NCBI RefSeq assembly: GCF_001931685.1
Contig: NZ_MOOY01000006.1
Location: forward strand, 369,525 to 433,524
Reading direction: 5' to 3'
From: Pararhizobium arenae
GTDB taxonomy: Bacteria; Pseudomonadota; Alphaproteobacteria; Rhizobiales; Rhizobiaceae
DNA length: 64,000 nucleotides
The position numbers and the translations under genes are program-made. Shown here one piece after another: positions 48,841 to 58,649 of the stretch; position 1 is the stretch's first letter, and the number at the start of each line of letters is the position of its first letter. A model generated the notes under the pieces. It was given only the letters and a program-made list of their open reading frames with translations. It was not told where the DNA came from and did no database searches.

Positions 48841-50144
48841 CCACATTTTCCCCCCGCGAGATCGTCTCGGAGCTCGACCGGTTCATCATCGGCCAGCATG
48901 ATGCCAAGCGCGCCGTGGCGATCGCGCTGCGCAATCGTTGGCGCCGCCAGCAGCTGTCCGACGAGCTGCGCGACGAAGTCATGCCCAAGAACATCCTGAT
49001 GATCGGCCCGACCGGTGTCGGCAAGACAGAGATTTCCCGCCGCCTCGCCAAGCTTGCCGGCGCGCCGTTCATCAAGGTGGAAGCGACCAAGTTCACTGAA
49101 GTCGGTTATGTCGGCCGCGATGTCGAGCAGATCGTGCGCGATCTGGTGGAAGTCGGCATCGGTCTGGTGCGCGAAAAGAAGCGTGCCGAAGTGAAGGCCA
49201 AGGCACATCAGAATGCTGAGGAGCGCGTTCTGGACGCGCTGGTTGGAGCCACCGCTTCGCCCGCGACCCGCGACAGCTTCCGCAAAAAACTGCGCGCCAA
49301 CGAAATCGACGACAAGGAAATCGATATCGAAGTGGCGGATGCCGGCACACCCGGCGGCGGTTTCGAAATCCCCGGCATGCCCGGCGCCAACATCGGCGTG
49401 CTCAACCTGTCGGAAATGTTCGGCAAGGCCATGGGCGGCCGTACGAAGAAGGTGCGCACCACCGTCAAGGACAGCTACAACCTGCTGATCAACGACGAAT
49501 CCGACAAGCTGCTCGACAATGAGCAGATCCAGCGTGAGGCGATCCGCTCGGCCGAGAATGACGGTATCGTTTTCCTCGACGAAATCGACAAGATCGCCGC
49601 CCGCGATGGCGGCATGGGTGCCGGCGTTTCGCGCGAAGGCGTGCAGCGCGACCTGCTGCCGCTGGTCGAAGGCACGACGGTTGCCACCAAATACGGCCCG
49701 GTGAAGACGGATCATATCCTGTTCATCGCGTCCGGTGCCTTCCATGTGTCGAAGCCGTCGGATCTTCTGCCGGAACTGCAGGGCCGCCTGCCGATCCGTG
49801 TGGAACTCAAGGCGCTGACCAAGGAAGATTTCCGCCGCATCCTCACGGAAACGGAAGCGAGCCTTATTCGCCAGTACATCGCACTTCTCGATACGGAAGG
49901 CGTCGAGCTGGATTTCACCGACGATGCGCTGGATGCGCTCGCCGACGTAGCCGTCAAGCTCAATGCCAGCGTCGAGAATATCGGTGCCCGTCGTCTGCAG
50001 ACCGTGATGGAGCGTGTGCTCGATGAAATTTCCTTCGTCGCGCCCGACAAATCCGGTGAAAAGCTGACGATCGATGCGGAGTATGTACGCAAGCATGTCG
50101 GCGACCTCGCGGCCAACACCGACCTGTCGCGTTACATCCTGTAA
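48837..50144 (+). CDS. hslU: ATP-dependent protease ATPase subunit HslU
   Basis: A 435-residue AAA+ unfoldase, the partner of HslV. Walker A is [11 protein letters not shown] (55-65) and Walker B is [11 protein letters not shown]. The N-terminal [20 protein letters not shown] and the C-terminal LSRYIL tail, which docks to HslV, are conserved. It ends at a strong terminator. Confidence 0.97.
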   Translation: MTTFSPREIVSELDRFIIGQHDAKRAVAIALRNRWRRQQLSDELRDEVMPKNILMIGPTGVGKTEISRRLAKLAGAPFIKVEATKFTEVGYVGRDVEQIVRDLVEVGIGLVREKKRAEVKAKAHQNAEERVLDALVGATASPATRDSFRKKLRANEIDDKEIDIEVADAGTPGGGFEIPGMPGANIGVLNLSEMFGKAMGGRTKKVRTTVKDSYNLLINDESDKLLDNEQIQREAIRSAENDGIVFLDEIDKIAARDGGMGAGVSREGVQRDLLPLVEGTTVATKYGPVKTDHILFIASGAFHVSKPSDLLPELQGRLPIRVELKALTKEDFRRILTETEASLIRQYIALLDTEGVELDFTDDALDALADVAVKLNASVENIGARRLQTVMERVLDEISFVAPDKSGEKLTIDAEYVRKHVGDLAANTDLSRYIL

Positions 50145-50184
50145 GTTCTTGGACGCCGGGACCTGTCTTGGCCGAATATAACAA

Positions 50185-50221
50185 GAAGGCGCTTGTCACG
50201 CGACAGGCGCCTTCGTTATTT
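50185..50221 (+). terminator. terminator after hslU
   Basis: GAAGGCGCTTGTC pairs with GACAGGCGCCTTC over 13 bp with one G-T pair, loop ACGC, followed by GTTATTT. Confidence 0.85.
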
Positions 50222-50342
50222 CTAGGTTAAGCGGTAAACAGCACTGGCGGCATGATTCCGACATGATTTTGCCGCATGTCGTGCGGCCCTCATACTATAA
50301 TATGAAAAATAGCGCGGGCCGCTCCCGGAGATCAGAGGAAAG

Positions 50343-51296
50343 ATGATCGTGCGTTCCATTCTCGTTATGCTTCTTGCGTCGGTTCTCTCGCTCTCAAGTC
50401 TTGAGGCTCAGGCCGATGTTCGCCGCATGCCGGAAGGCAATCGCAATGCTGAACAACCGAACGTGCCGGGCGCATCCGTGCGCCGCACCAAGGCAGGCAA
50501 GACCTCGTTCGACGCCAAATACGAGAAGGTTCATCGACTGCTCGCGAGCGACCGCAAGCTGATGAGCAAGATCAAATCAACCGCTGCCGCCTATGGCATC
50601 GATCCGATCCATATGATCGGCGCGATCGTCGGTGAACATACCTACAACGTCGATGCCTATGACCGGCTGCAATCCTATTACGTCAAGGCTGCCGCCTATG
50701 CAGGCGACAGCTTCCGCTTCGGCTATGAAGATGAAACGGTCGCCCAGTTTGTAGCGCGTCCGCAATTTGCCGAATGCCAGGGCAAGAAGAATTCCTATGC
50801 GCTTTGGAGCTGCCGCGAAAACGTCTGGGAAAAGGATTTCCGCGGCAAAAACGTTGGCGGCATCTCTTATCCGAACAACCGTTTCAGCGCCGTGTTCTTC
50901 CAGCCCTTCTTCGCCGGCCAGACCTTTGGTCTTGGCCAGATCAATCCGCTGACCGCGCTGATGCTGACGGATATGGTCTCGCGCGTATCCGGCTATCAGA
51001 GGCTGGACGAGAACGATGCTGCCGAGGTCTATCAGGCGATTATGGATCCCGATCAGTCGCTTGCCTATATGGCAGCCTCGATCCGCCACTCGATCGATGC
51101 CTACAGATCGATCGCCGGCGTCGATATCTCGGACAATCCTGGCATCACCTCGACGCTTTATAATATTGGCAATCCCGACCAGCGGGCGGCCGCTTTTGCG
51201 GCGAGACGGAACAGCGGCGGTGCCGAATGGCCGGAAGAGAACTATTATGGTTGGCTGGTCAACGACAAGCTCGCGGAACTGCGCGCGCTTCTCTGA
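50343..51296 (+). CDS. DUF1402 secreted protein, lytic-transglycosylase-like
   Basis: A 317-residue exported protein of family DUF1402. The signal peptide is IVRSILVMLLASVLSLSSLEAQA. Three motifs fall in the order used by SLT-type lytic transglycosylases: GIDPIHMIGAIVGEHTYN with Glu98, TFGLGQINPL (195-203) and TLYNIGNP (271-278), like E-S..., GLMQI and AYNxG. This is inference from motif order, not a known function. Its hypothetical target would be periplasmic peptidoglycan. The gene is followed after 52 bases by a P450 gene on the same strand. Confidence 0.78.
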   Translation: MIVRSILVMLLASVLSLSSLEAQADVRRMPEGNRNAEQPNVPGASVRRTKAGKTSFDAKYEKVHRLLASDRKLMSKIKSTAAAYGIDPIHMIGAIVGEHTYNVDAYDRLQSYYVKAAAYAGDSFRFGYEDETVAQFVARPQFAECQGKKNSYALWSCRENVWEKDFRGKNVGGISYPNNRFSAVFFQPFFAGQTFGLGQINPLTALMLTDMVSRVSGYQRLDENDAAEVYQAIMDPDQSLAYMAASIRHSIDAYRSIAGVDISDNPGITSTLYNIGNPDQRAAAFAARRNSGGAEWPEENYYGWLVNDKLAELRALL

Positions 51297-51348
51297 CGTT
51301 GTGAAGCGGCGGTGAACCCGGCTCCTGAGCTGCGCTGCAGGAGGAAAT

Positions 51349-52743
51349 ATGGACAAGCGACCCGATCCTTTCGAACCACCGGCCCCTCTTCTGCGGTCAC
51401 GGCTGCTGAGCCGGCTTGAGGTTATCCGCACGGTGCTGCGCAACCCTCTCGAATTGTGGGGCGAGCCGTCCTATACCCTGCCCTGGATCGAGACGAAGTT
51501 CTTCAACCAGCGCACCCTGATCGTCAACGATCCGGATCTCATACGTTACATTTTGGTCGAGAATGCCTCGAATTACGAGATGTCACAGGTGCGCCGGCTT
51601 ATCTTGCGGCCCATTCTGCGGGACGGTCTGCTGACGGCGGAAGGCGAGGTCTGGAAGCGGTCGCGCAAGGCCATGGCTCCGGTCTTCACGCCGCGCCATG
51701 CCCGTGGTTTTGCCGCGCAGATGTTGGCAAAGACCGAAGAATATTCCGCTCGTTACGAGGACGCAGCGCGCGAAGGCGCCGTCGTCAACATCGCCAACGA
51801 TATGACGGAGCTGACCTTCGAAATCCTCTCGGAAACCCTCTTCTCCGGCCAGATCGCCACCGAGACCGAGGGCTTTGCCGATAGCGTGGATAAACTCCTG
51901 CATCGCATGGGCCGCGTCGATCCTATGGATATTATGCTCGCGCCCAAATGGGTGCCGAGGCTGACGCGAATTGGCGGACGCCGGGTCATGGCAAGTTTCT
52001 ATGGCATCGTCTACGACACTATGGACAGGCGCCGTGTCCTGATAAGAACCGATCCTGATAACGTCCCGCGTGATTTCCTGACGTTGCTTTTGGAGCTGGA
52101 AGGTCCGGGGGGACTGTCGATGGGAGAAATCGCCGACAATATCCTGACGTTTATCGGCGCCGGGCATGAGACGACGGCACGGGCGCTCGCCTGGACATTC
52201 TATTGTATCGCCAATGTGCCGCATGTGCGCGCTGCCATGGAAGAGGAAATCGACAGGGTCCTTTCAAGCGGCGCCGAGCCGGTCGACTGGCTGGAGCAGA
52301 TGCCGAATGTCCGGGCTGCCTTCGAGGAGGCGATGCGGCTTTACCCGCCAGCGCCTTCGATCAACCGGGCGGCCATCGAAGATGATCAGTGGACGTCGAA
52401 AACAGGCGAAGCGGTTCATATCCCAAAAGGCATTTCCGTGCTCGTCATGCCGTGGACGCTTCATCGCCATCTGCTCTATTGGGACCAGCCGCGCGCGTTC
52501 ATGCCCGAACGCTTCCTGCCCGGAAATCGCGAAAAGCTGCATCGTTTCCAGTATCTGCCGTTCGGTGCCGGCCCCCGTATCTGTATTGGTGCGACCTTCG
52601 CCCTTCAGGAAGCAGTCATCGCTCTCGCGGTTCTGATGAAGCGCTACCGTTTCGACATGACAGATGAAACCGATCCCTGGCCGATCCAGCGGCTGACGAC
52701 ACAGCCTAGGGGCGGCCTGCCGATGCGGGTGACGGCTCGCTGA
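51349..52743 (+). CDS. cytochrome P450
   Basis: A 464-residue soluble heme monooxygenase. The I-helix is TFIGAGHETTARAL (oxygen-activating AGHETT, 271-276), the ExxR is EEAMR (E327, R330) and the heme ligand is Cys412 in FGAGPRICIGATFALQE. There is no membrane anchor or fused reductase, and no ferredoxin or reductase gene nearby. GGAGG at 51341-51345 sets the ATG. The 3' end overlaps the convergent hypothetical gene by 38 bases. Substrate unknown. Confidence 0.93.
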   Translation: MDKRPDPFEPPAPLLRSRLLSRLEVIRTVLRNPLELWGEPSYTLPWIETKFFNQRTLIVNDPDLIRYILVENASNYEMSQVRRLILRPILRDGLLTAEGEVWKRSRKAMAPVFTPRHARGFAAQMLAKTEEYSARYEDAAREGAVVNIANDMTELTFEILSETLFSGQIATETEGFADSVDKLLHRMGRVDPMDIMLAPKWVPRLTRIGGRRVMASFYGIVYDTMDRRRVLIRTDPDNVPRDFLTLLLELEGPGGLSMGEIADNILTFIGAGHETTARALAWTFYCIANVPHVRAAMEEEIDRVLSSGAEPVDWLEQMPNVRAAFEEAMRLYPPAPSINRAAIEDDQWTSKTGEAVHIPKGISVLVMPWTLHRHLLYWDQPRAFMPERFLPGNREKLHRFQYLPFGAGPRICIGATFALQEAVIALAVLMKRYRFDMTDETDPWPIQRLTTQPRGGLPMRVTAR

Positions 52744-53308
52744 AGCTTTTTCCGTGCGTTTGCTCCTGCATGGCTTTTACAGGGCTATCGGCCGGCTGCG
52801 GTTGCGGCAGAATCTTGCTCGGCTTCTTGATCGTCTTGATCTGGGCGCAGGTTGCATCGCCAACATTGTCGCAGGGCTTGTAAACGACGATTTCACTGCC
52901 GGCGCCATCGTCCCACACCACCTGGATCGTGATGGTTTTCGCTTCGCCGCCGGGAAGCGAGATATAGATGTATTTATTGGTGGGATCGTCCGGCAGGTTG
53001 AAGGGAACCTGCGGATTGCAGTCTCCGAGCGGCATGCGCTGGTCCAGCAGGTCCGAATTCACCGAGTAGCGAATTTCCGATAGCCGGCAGTGCATCGTCT
53101 GCAGCGTGGTGAAATAGATGAGCTGTTTGCCGTCATAATTTCGAAACTGCACCCAGCCCGTCTGCTTGTTGGCGTCGAGCATCGCCTTGTAGATGGAGAC
53201 ATCGGGCAGTTGCGGCTTGTATTCGTCCTCGTCGCCCTCCTGGGCGTGGCTCACAGATGAAAGCAACAACGCGCTCAAGGCGATCATAACGGCTGGCAAA
53301 CGACGCAT
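52706..53308 (-). CDS. secreted protein of unknown function
   Basis: A 200-residue exported protein not recognised. The ATG at 53308 gives the signal peptide MRRLPAVMIALSALLLSSVSHA, then an acidic stretch and a mature domain with four cysteines (MHCRLSE, GDCNPQ, KPCDNV, ATCAQI) that could form two disulfides in the periplasm. A longer frame extends upstream without support. Pro-rich C-terminus. The gene is convergent with and overlaps the P450 3' end by 38 bases. Confidence 0.72.
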   Translation of the reverse strand: MRRLPAVMIALSALLLSSVSHAQEGDEDEYKPQLPDVSIYKAMLDANKQTGWVQFRNYDGKQLIYFTTLQTMHCRLSEIRYSVNSDLLDQRMPLGDCNPQVPFNLPDDPTNKYIYISLPGGEAKTITIQVVWDDGAGSEIVVYKPCDNVGDATCAQIKTIKKPSKILPQPQPADSPVKAMQEQTHGKSFSEPSPASAGRP

Positions 53309-53450
53309 GCGGCATCTCCCTGGCAACAACGAACGTCGGTCTGCCGCGTCGCCTGTGCGATAGCCTTGACCGTCAATATGTCCTATCACCTTCGGGACTT
53401 CCTTAGAAGCGGCGCCATCCGCCGCCTTTCCAGAGCTGACGGGCATCTTC

Positions 53451-55451
53451 TTGAGCGATCATCTTCTTCTTGGCATCGACACCGGCGGAACCTACACCGA
53501 CGCCGTTCTGTTCAGCGAAACCGATGGGGTCGTCGCCCGCGCCAAGTCGCTGACCACGCGGCATGACCTGGCGGTCGGCATTTCCGGCGCGGTGGAGGCC
53601 GTGCTTGAAGCGTCCGGTACGCCTGTCACGGCCATCAGCCTCGTGTCGCTGTCAACCACGCTTGCCACCAATGCGCTTGTCGAAGGGCAGGGCGGGCGCG
53701 CCGGTCTTGTGATGATCGGTTTTGGCCCAGATGACCTGAAGCGCGACGGTTTGCAGGAGGCCTTGGGTAGCGATCCGGTTATTTTCCTGCCGGGTGGCCA
53801 CAATGTGCACGGTAGCGAAACGCTGCTGGATATGAGTGCGCTGGACGAAGCCCTGCCGCGGCTTGCAAACGAGGTGTCCTCCTTCGCCATTGCCGGCTAT
53901 TTCGCCGTCCGCAATCCATCCCACGAGCAACGGGTGCGGGACCGGATTCGCGCGGTGTCGCATTTACCGGTGACGTGTAGCCACGAATTGACCTCCAAAC
54001 TTGGCGGCCCGCGCCGGGCGTTGACGACGCTGCTCAATGCGCGTCTCGTCTCGATGATCGATCGTCTTATCGGCTCCTGCGAGGATTTCCTGAAGGTCCG
54101 TGGCATCGAGGCGCCGATGATGGTGGTGCGTGGCGATGGTGCACTGATCTCGGCGGCCGAGGCCCGTCTGCGGCCCATCGAAACCATCCTCTCAGGCCCC
54201 GCTGCCAGCCTCGTCGGTGCCCGTTCCCTCACGGGCCTCGACGATGCCGTCGTCTCCGATATCGGCGGCACCACCACCGACGTTGCGACCCTTGCTGAAG
54301 GTCGGCCGCGGCTGGACGAGGAGGGCGCCGTTGTCGGCGGCTTCCGCACCATGGTCGAGGCCGTCGCTATGCGAACCTTCGGGCTCGGCGGTGATTCGGA
54401 AGTGCGCATCGACGATCGCGGGCTTGCAGCCGGCATCGCACTCGGTCCACGCCGCTTCCTGCCGCTCAGCCTTGCGGCGGTCGAGCATGAGGCCGCGGTT
54501 ATCGGCGTGCTCGAGAAGCAGTTGCGGTCGCCCCATGTCGGCCGATATGACGGTAAGCTCGCTGTTCGTACCGGCCTGCCGGATCATCTCGCGGCCGGCC
54601 TGACGAACCAGCAGCAGGCGCTGTACGAGCGAATCGGCTCCGTGCCCGTCGCCTTGGAAAACCTGCTCACCAGCACATTGCAGCGCGCGACGCTCGACCG
54701 GCTTGTCGAGCGCGGCCTTGTTCATATCTGCGGCCTCACGCCATCCGACGCCATGCACGTTCTCGGTCGTCAGGGCCAGTGGAACGGCGAAGCAGCCCGG
54801 CTGGGCGCGGAGCTTGCCGCACGCATCAAGGATGGCCAGGGTCGACCGATTGCAAGCTCCCCGGAAGACATGGCCGAAAAGGTCGTTGCCCGCCTGACTC
54901 GGCAATCGGCAGAGGTGATCCTGTCGAGCTGCCTTGCCGAAGATGGCGCGGCGATCGATCCCGCCGTTTCGCTTGCCGTGGACCGCGCCCTGAAGCGCAC
55001 CCCGGGTATCGTCCGTTTTTCTCTGGCGCTCGATCGTCCACTGGTGGGCCTCGGTGCGTCGGCCCCGGTTTATTATCCGGATATCGCCGAGATGCTGTCC
55101 GCCCCCTCCGTCATCCCGGCTGATGCCGGGGTTGCGAATGCCGTGGGTGCGGTCGTCGGCCAGATCCGCGCGTCCGCCACCGTCTTTGTCACCGTGCCGG
55201 AAGAGGGCATCTTCATCGTCAACGGCGCCGGCGAAAGCGCGCGCTTCATCGACGAGGAAAAGGCCTTCGGTGAAGCCCGGCAAAGGGCGGAAAGTGCGGC
55301 ACTCGAAGCGGCACAACGCAACGGCGCGGAAAGCCCGGTGGTGATGTTGACGGAAGACATTGCCGCGCCGGAAATCGAAGGCAACCGGAAACTGATTGAG
55401 GCGCGGTTCGTGGCCGTCGCCAGCGGCCGGCCGCGCATCGCCCATCATTGA
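53451..55451 (+). CDS. hydantoinase/oxoprolinase family protein (HyuA type)
   Basis: A 666-residue protein with the N-terminal Hydant_A_N domain and the ATP-binding hydantoinase A domain. Phosphate loops are GIDTGGTYTDAVLF (near residue 8) and VSDIGGTTTDVATL. The family hydrolyses cyclic amides such as 5-oxoproline or N-methylhydantoin with ATP. The start is TTG 53451 with no good RBS. No HyuB partner gene adjoins it, so substrate is uncertain. It is upstream of glcB, and the C-terminal region is complete. Confidence 0.85.
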   Translation: MSDHLLLGIDTGGTYTDAVLFSETDGVVARAKSLTTRHDLAVGISGAVEAVLEASGTPVTAISLVSLSTTLATNALVEGQGGRAGLVMIGFGPDDLKRDGLQEALGSDPVIFLPGGHNVHGSETLLDMSALDEALPRLANEVSSFAIAGYFAVRNPSHEQRVRDRIRAVSHLPVTCSHELTSKLGGPRRALTTLLNARLVSMIDRLIGSCEDFLKVRGIEAPMMVVRGDGALISAAEARLRPIETILSGPAASLVGARSLTGLDDAVVSDIGGTTTDVATLAEGRPRLDEEGAVVGGFRTMVEAVAMRTFGLGGDSEVRIDDRGLAAGIALGPRRFLPLSLAAVEHEAAVIGVLEKQLRSPHVGRYDGKLAVRTGLPDHLAAGLTNQQQALYERIGSVPVALENLLTSTLQRATLDRLVERGLVHICGLTPSDAMHVLGRQGQWNGEAARLGAELAARIKDGQGRPIASSPEDMAEKVVARLTRQSAEVILSSCLAEDGAAIDPAVSLAVDRALKRTPGIVRFSLALDRPLVGLGASAPVYYPDIAEMLSAPSVIPADAGVANAVGAVVGQIRASATVFVTVPEEGIFIVNGAGESARFIDEEKAFGEARQRAESAALEAAQRNGAESPVVMLTEDIAAPEIEGNRKLIEARFVAVASGRPRIAHH

Positions 55452-55455
55452 TTTG

Positions 55456-55468
55456 TTCCTTAAAGGAA
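55456..55468. promoter_or_regulatory. palindrome 1 upstream of glcB
   Basis: TTCCTT, A, AAGGAA: a perfect 6+6 bp palindrome right after the hydantoinase stop codon, in an AT-rich spacer. Confidence 0.3.
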
Positions 55469-55492
55469 ATAATTCTTCGCATTTTCTCAGAA

Positions 55493-55507
55493 TTGACAGG
55501 CTGTCAA
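55493..55507. promoter_or_regulatory. palindrome 2 upstream of glcB
   Basis: TTGACA, GGC, TGTCAA: a perfect palindrome whose left half also equals the -35 consensus. No matching -10 is seen, so it could be a regulator site in the glcB promoter. Confidence 0.4.
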
Positions 55508-55555
55508 AGAATGAGAGACTGCGGCCTCATTTGAAAAGCTGAGTAGGAGAAGGCC

Positions 55556-57724
55556 ATGAGCCGGATTGAGCGCAACGGTTTGCAGATCGACAAGGGTCTC
55601 GACGATTTTCTCGTGAATGAGGCGCTGCCGGGCTCAGGTGTCGATCAGGGGCGCTTTTTCGAGGCGCTGTCGTCCATCATTCACGATCTTGCGCCCAAGA
55701 ATCGCGCCCTTCTCGAAAAGCGCGATGCGCTGCAGGCAAAGATCGATTCCTGGTATCGCGAAAACGGTATCCCCTCCAATCTTGAGGCCTATCAGGGCTT
55801 CCTGAAGAAGATCGGCTATATCGTTCCGGAAGGCCCTGACTTCACGGTCACGACCAGCCATGTAGATCCGGAGATCGCCACGATTGCCGGCCCGCAGCTC
55901 GTTGTCCCCGTCATGAATGCGCGCTACGCGCTGAACGCGGCCAATGCCCGCTGGGGCTCGCTGTATGACGCGCTCTATGGAACCGATGCGATTCCGGAGG
56001 CCGATGGCGCGGAGAAGGGCAAGGGTTACAATCCCGTCCGCGGCGAAAAGGTCATCGCTTGGGCACGCGGCTTCCTTGATGACAGCGTCCCGCTGAGTGC
56101 CGGCAGCTGGAGCGATGTAACCGGCTTCTCGGTCAAGGATGGTAGACTGTCGATTACCAGTAAGGCGGGATCGGCGACGCTCTCAGACGCCGCGCAATTC
56201 GCCGGCTACAAGGGCGATGCGGCAGCACCGTCCCATATCCTTCTCGTCAAGAACAAGCTGCACATCGATATCGTCATCGATACATCCACGGCGATCGGCA
56301 GAAGCGATCCGGCCCAAATCTCCGATATCGTCATCGAATCGGCGATCACGGCGATCATGGATTGCGAGGATTCCGTTGCCGCTGTCGATGCCGAGGACAA
56401 GGTCGTCGTCTACAGCAACTGGCTCGGCCTGATGAAGGGTGATCTGACCGAGGACGTCTCCAAGGCTGGCAAGACCTTTACCCGCAAGCTCAATCCCGAT
56501 CTCGAATTCACCGGCGCCGATGGAAAACCGCTTGTGCTGAAGGGCCGCGCCCTGATGCTGGTGCGCAATGTCGGGCATCTGATGACCAATCCGGCGATCC
56601 TCGACCGCGACGGCCGGGAAGTGCCGGAGGGTATCATGGATGCCATGGTCACCGGCCTGATCGCATTGCGCGATATCGGCAAGGATGGCCGGCGCATGAA
56701 TTCGCGCGAAGGCTCGATGTATGTCGTCAAGCCGAAGATGCACGGGCCGGAAGAGGTCGCATTCGCCTGCGAGATTTTCTCTCGCGTCGAAGAGGCGCTC
56801 GGCATTGCACCGAATACGATGAAAATGGGCATCATGGACGAGGAGCGCCGCACGACTGTCAACCTCAAGGAATGCATCCGCGCCGCTCGCGAGCGTGTCG
56901 TCTTCATCAATACCGGCTTCCTCGATCGCACCGGCGACGAGATCCATACTTCCATGGAAGCCGGCCCGATGATCCGCAAGGGCGACATGAAGCAGGCCGC
57001 CTGGATTGGTGCCTACGAAAACTGGAACGTCGATATCGGCCTTGAATGCGGTCTCTCTGGCCATGCGCAGATCGGCAAGGGCATGTGGGCGATGCCCGAC
57101 CTGATGGCGGCGATGCTGGAACAGAAGATCGCTCATCCGAAGGCGGGAGCCAACACCGCCTGGGTGCCGTCGCCGACGGCCGCGACCCTGCACGCAACGC
57201 ATTATCACAAAGTTGATGTCGCCGAGGTTCAGAAGACCTTGAAATCAAGATCGCGGGCAAAACTCGCCGATATCCTGTCCATCCCCGTCGCCGCGCGCCC
57301 GAACTGGACGCCGGAGGAAATCCAGCGCGAACTCGACAACAATGCCCAGGGCATCCTCGGTTACGTCGTGCGCTGGATCGATCAGGGCGTCGGCTGCTCC
57401 AAGGTGCCGGACATCAACAATGTCGGCCTGATGGAAGACCGCGCGACCTTGCGCATCTCGGCGCAGCACATGGCGAACTGGCTTCATCACGGCGTCGTCA
57501 CCGAACAGCAGATCGTCGAGACGATGAAGCGCATGGCGGCTGTTGTCGATGGCCAGAATGCCGGCGATTCGGGCTATACGCCGATGGCCGGCAATTTCGA
57601 TGGCTCGATTGCCTTCCAGGCCGCTGTCGAACTGGTCCTCAAGGGCCGCGAGCAACCGAACGGTTATACAGAGCCGGTCCTGCATCGCCGCCGGCTGGAA
57701 CTGAAGGCAAGCCAGGCGGCGTGA
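55556..57724 (+). CDS. glcB: malate synthase G
   Basis: A 722-residue enzyme condensing glyoxylate and acetyl-CoA to malate in the glyoxylate and glycolate pathways. Isoform G is indicated by length and by [33 protein letters not shown] and [16 protein letters not shown]. Isocitrate lyase is not in the window. It starts after AGGAGAAGG and ends at a large bidirectional terminator. An AT-rich spacer with two palindromes lies upstream. Confidence 0.96.
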   Translation: MSRIERNGLQIDKGLDDFLVNEALPGSGVDQGRFFEALSSIIHDLAPKNRALLEKRDALQAKIDSWYRENGIPSNLEAYQGFLKKIGYIVPEGPDFTVTTSHVDPEIATIAGPQLVVPVMNARYALNAANARWGSLYDALYGTDAIPEADGAEKGKGYNPVRGEKVIAWARGFLDDSVPLSAGSWSDVTGFSVKDGRLSITSKAGSATLSDAAQFAGYKGDAAAPSHILLVKNKLHIDIVIDTSTAIGRSDPAQISDIVIESAITAIMDCEDSVAAVDAEDKVVVYSNWLGLMKGDLTEDVSKAGKTFTRKLNPDLEFTGADGKPLVLKGRALMLVRNVGHLMTNPAILDRDGREVPEGIMDAMVTGLIALRDIGKDGRRMNSREGSMYVVKPKMHGPEEVAFACEIFSRVEEALGIAPNTMKMGIMDEERRTTVNLKECIRAARERVVFINTGFLDRTGDEIHTSMEAGPMIRKGDMKQAAWIGAYENWNVDIGLECGLSGHAQIGKGMWAMPDLMAAMLEQKIAHPKAGANTAWVPSPTAATLHATHYHKVDVAEVQKTLKSRSRAKLADILSIPVAARPNWTPEEIQRELDNNAQGILGYVVRWIDQGVGCSKVPDINNVGLMEDRATLRISAQHMANWLHHGVVTEQQIVETMKRMAAVVDGQNAGDSGYTPMAGNFDGSIAFQAAVELVLKGREQPNGYTEPVLHRRRLELKASQAA

Positions 57725-57744
57725 TTGCCATCAATATTCACGAC

Positions 57745-57784
57745 AAACAAAAACCCCCGGAGTTTCCTCCGGGGGGTTTTGTTT
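57745..57784. terminator. bidirectional terminator between glcB and the L,D-transpeptidase gene
   Basis: An 18-bp stem with one mismatch (AAACAAAAACCCCCGGAG / CTCCGGGGGGTTTTGTTT), loop TTTC, between convergent genes. Confidence 0.9.
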
Positions 57785-57801
57785 CGCGATGCGAAGAAAG
57801 C

Positions 57802-58467
57802 TTACTGCTGCACGATGACGCGAGTGTTCTTGCCCGGACGGACGCGCGCATACAGGTCGATGATGTCCTGGTTGATCATGCGGATGCAGCCGGAAGACGC
57901 AGCCGTGCCGATCGAGGACCATTCCGGCGAACCGTGAATGCGGAACAGCGTGTCCTTGCCTTCATCGTTGAAGAGATACATGGCGCGCGCGCCGAGCGGG
58001 TTGCGCAGACCGGGGCCCATGCCTTTTTCGACATACTGCGCGACATCCGGCTTGCGGACCGCCATTTCCTTCGGCGGATGCCAGGTCGGCCATTCCTGCT
58101 TCCAGGCCACGTATGCACGACCTTCCCATGCAAAACCAGCCTTGCCGACGCCGATGCCGTAGCGAACAGCCTTGCCGCCCGGCAGCACGTAGTAAAGGAA
58201 CCTGTTGGGGGTGTTGACGATGATCGTGCCCGGACGCTCTTTCGTCGCGTAATCGACGATCTGGCGGTGGAAGCGCTGATCCACCTTCGAAATCGGAATA
58301 GCCGGCAGGGCGTAACCATGATCTTCCACCGCGCCGTAGCTGTCGGAGAAGATCTGGTTGGTAGCGACTTTTTCGCCTGGCGTTGTCGAGACGGGGCCGG
58401 TCGAACAACCGGCAAGGGCTAGAGTTGCCGCGAGGCTGCACAGCATGAAGGCATTGCGGAAGCGCAT
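57802..58467 (-). CDS. L,D-transpeptidase lipoprotein (YkuD family)
   Basis: A 221-residue cell-envelope enzyme that forms 3-3 peptidoglycan crosslinks or attaches proteins to peptidoglycan. A lipobox LALAGC with Cys21 indicates a lipoprotein. The YkuD catalytic region has His178 and Cys194 in IHGSPEWSS...SSGCIRM. Rhizobia have several of these and use them for polar growth; which activity this one has cannot be told from sequence. Monocistronic, with a 3' terminator shared with glcB. Confidence 0.92.
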   Translation of the reverse strand: MRFRNAFMLCSLAATLALAGCSTGPVSTTPGEKVATNQIFSDSYGAVEDHGYALPAIPISKVDQRFHRQIVDYATKERPGTIIVNTPNRFLYYVLPGGKAVRYGIGVGKAGFAWEGRAYVAWKQEWPTWHPPKEMAVRKPDVAQYVEKGMGPGLRNPLGARAMYLFNDEGKDTLFRIHGSPEWSSIGTAASSGCIRMINQDIIDLYARVRPGKNTRVIVQQ

Positions 58468-58649
58468 GGGGGTCTCTTAAAAAGATATGAAGAATATCCG
58501 GGTCGATTCGACCTTCAGTGATTATGGTTTATTTTCGATTAACATTCCGCGTGCAAGTGAATGCGTTGCAGCATTCTTGACGCGGCGTTCCAAAATCACC
58601 ACGGCTGGCTTTTTTGCAACAAAACGCGCGCTGTGCCAGAGTTGAAACC

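Noticed and set aside
54192..55448. 418-codon frame antisense to the hydantoinase gene
   Set aside because: Shadow frame; the plus-strand product has both ATPase loops of its family.
58468..58649. LexA box (GTTCN7GTTC) upstream of mmcB
   Set aside because: Only isolated GTTC half-sites were seen, without correct spacing.
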